Part shown: positions 62,285-64,000 of the stretch, one piece after another | Layout: the number at the start of each line of letters is the position of its first letter | Numbering within the stretch: position 1 is the stretch's first letter | Source: Septoria linicola | Taxonomy: Eukaryota; Ascomycota; Dothideomycetes; Mycosphaerellales; Mycosphaerellaceae | Length of the DNA: 64,000 nt | Assembly (NCBI GenBank): GCA_024114885.1 | Contig: CP099424.1 | Coordinates: forward strand, 1,736,001 to 1,800,000 | Direction of reading: 5' to 3' | Translations under genes and position numbers: made by a program | The notes under the pieces: model-generated | Told to the model about the DNA's origin: nothing | Databases searched by the model: none | What the model saw: the letters and a program-made list of their open reading frames with translations, nothing else

Positions 62285-64000
62285 TAGAGGCGAATACTTA
62301 ATAATTACCTATAGGAAGATTAGAGAGGCGGAGCTAGCTATCTAAGAACCTAGACCCTATAACGAGGTTATTTCCGATAAAGTAGACGACGAGCTTAGCG
62401 AAGAGACGTACGTTATCTTAGCCGCTATTAATATAGTAGTAGAGAGAGCTCGTAATAAAGAAGCTATAGGGTAGCAGAAGCTAGATAACTATATTAGCGC
62501 CTATACTCTTTATAAGCGAGTTACTAATAAGATTAAACTAGTAAATATAGATATTACTATAACTAATAGCTTAAACCCTAGCGGATTAAAAGACTAGCGA
62601 CGGACTTATATTAAGAAAGAAGCGGCTATACTACCTAGTACTAGACCTTACGATAGTAAGTACTTAACTAAGAGATTCTTAGCGATCGAGCCTAGATTAT
62701 AGCTTACGTCTAAATAGCTTATAAAGTTTAAACCTAGTATAGAACTACTACTAAAGGAGCTAGATTTATTATACTATATACTAAGGAACCGAGAAGCTAC
62801 CTTTATATAGGACTTTACGTATTTAGGCTAAATTAATCCTAATATTACTCTACTATAGAAGATTTAGATAGTTCCTTACGAGCTATAGTAGTATCTAGGC
62901 TTCAAGCTAAACCTATCTCTATAGTACGTCGTAGAAGACATACTAAGACAACGAATCTAAGCTAGAACTCTTAAGCTATACTATAGTACTTATCGAAATC
63001 TATACTTCCTTATTAGTAAGAAGATAGAGATAGATAAGCTAAAGAAGTATTAGTTAATTAACGTAGCTTAGAAGTTTAATCAAGTTACTATAAGAGATTC
63101 GAACTTACTACTCGACGCTAAGGGTTTCTCTAAGGACTTTACTAGTTACACGCTAGCCTTACTAGTTAATATCTTCTCTAGATATAATTAAATCCTACTT
63201 AATAAATTATATAGAGACCTTATAGGCTTCGACTTACTACTAGGACTATTATAGTAGACTACGTTACTATAAGGAGCTACGAATTCTATTACCTAGTTCG
63301 TTCGTATTATTAATTAAGTACTTATAGAGTATGTCTCGTATAAGATATAGCTATTCTTTAATAATATCGGTATTAAAGAGCCTAAGACGAAGTACGATAA
63401 TAAAAAGGTTAAACCTAGCCTCCGCTATTATATTATCGAATATATTATAGCTATAGACGACGTTCTCTATAATATAGAACGAGCTAATATAACTATAGCT
63501 TTTAATAAGCTATAGCTCTATTACAAATAACTAGTAATCGTTAGTTACCTTACTAGTATCGATAGTCGCTATCTAGACTTCGTAAGAGTAGCGAAGATTA
63601 AGAAATAGCCGACGCTAGAGAATAAGAAAGAGGTTCGAATCTTCCTCGGCGTAGTTATATACTACCGCGTCTAGGTTAAAGGTTTTACGATTATTTTTAC
63701 TCTATTATTTAAACTCTTATAGAAGGATACTAAGTTTTAATAGACTACTAAACACTAACTAGCTAAAGACGTCGTCTTAAAGGTACTAGTTTTAGCCCTA
63801 GCCCTAGTTACTCTTAACTATAGAGAAAAAGTAGGACTTATTATCGTAGGTATAGATTCGAGTAGTAAAGGTTAGGGATATACGCTTTCCTAATATAATC
63901 GAGACGAGCTACTTCTCTACTATCTAGTTCGATATAAGTCCGGCCTATTTAACCTAGTAGAAGTTAAATACGATACTAGAAAGCGTAAATACCTTAGTAT
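62285..64000 (+). pseudogene. pol: Gypsy-A3 pol: reverse transcriptase and start of RNase H
   Basis: + strand counterpart of A1 11945-10240. The RT palm has NNIGIKEPKTKYDN near 63360-63400 and YIIAIDDVLYNIERANIT near 63445-63500. RNase H begins with VGIDSSSKG near 63845-63880 and KYDTRKRKYLS at the window edge. It continues beyond 64000. Confidence 0.82.

Larger units (their letters stand above)
1576..64000 (+). mobile_element. Gypsy-A3, Ty3/Gypsy LTR retrotransposon, interrupted twice, 3' part off window
   Basis: The outermost Gypsy copy reads on the + strand: 5' LTR 1576-1855, leader and gag start 1856-3336, gag to protease 16573-19423, reverse transcriptase to RNase H 62285-64000. The gaps are the Gypsy-A1 insertion and the inverted hAT block. 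Joining the three pieces reproduces the order and sequence of A1 read in reverse, so this is the same family. Integrase, the third ORF and the 3' LTR lie outside. All genes are broken by RIP stops. The four bases before it (1572-1575, GTAT) are the presumed target duplication; the partner is off window. Confidence 0.9.

Noticed and set aside
1..64000. AT-rich mitochondrial, bacterial or centromeric satellite DNA
   Set aside because: The AT bias follows CpA to TpA change in identifiable nuclear transposons, with target duplications and spliceosomal introns; no satellite unit or organelle gene is present. A centromere location is possible but not shown.

Overview
The window is a stack of nested transposable elements from a filamentous ascomycete (Pezizomycotina). 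The DNA is very AT-rich, TpA is in great excess, and CpA/TpG are almost absent in most blocks. Nearly every in-frame stop falls where a CAA/CAG, CGA or TGG codon would be expected. That is the footprint of repeat-induced point mutation (RIP). I see no intact host gene, no rRNA or tRNA gene, no CRISPR array and no bacterial feature.

Layout, outermost first. Bases 1-1322 are RIP-damaged DNA I could not assign. A Ty1/Copia LTR (1323-1575) is cut by a Ty3/Gypsy element, called Gypsy-A3 (+ strand, 1576 to beyond 64000). A3 was hit twice. A full 13.2 kb copy of the same family, Gypsy-A1 (- strand, 3337-16568, 4-bp target duplication), lies in its gag. A 42.9 kb block (19424-62276), flanked by an 8-10 bp duplication, lies between its protease and reverse transcriptase regions. 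That block is an inverted pair of ~8.2 kb hAT DNA transposons. The left arm (19424-27690) is nearly continuous. The right arm (28260-62276) was itself hit by Copia-1 (29895-36193, 5-bp duplication GATAG) and by Gypsy-A2 (38062-57616, 4-bp duplication CTAG). Copia-2 (51226-57522, duplication TAGAG) lies inside the 5' LTR of A2. All junctions can be read directly, and several empty sites are present elsewhere in the window.

The most unusual content is the cargo of the hAT element. Besides a recognisable hAT transposase (gene Z) and an unknown basic protein (gene Y), each arm carries two diverged histone H3-like genes. X1 has about 267 codons and two introns; X2 has about 199 codons and one intron. 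Both retain the H3 fold landmarks, and both read in frame once short GT-AG introns are removed.

Six of the seven introns recognised in the hAT genes contain the same device: the heptamer TAGTCGG repeated at a 13-bp period, in either orientation. Four further copies lie outside recognised introns in the same element. This looks like an introner-like repeat family, or transposase-binding repeats that were turned into introns.

The Gypsy family is also odd. It is 13.2 kb long with 280-bp LTRs, has a large third ORF (~1,000 codons, with an AT-hook-like motif) between pol and the 3' LTR, and carries a 23-bp palindrome four times near ORF boundaries. RIP severity differs between copies (Copia-1 lightest; Copia-2, A2 and the right hAT arm heaviest), which helps order the insertions.
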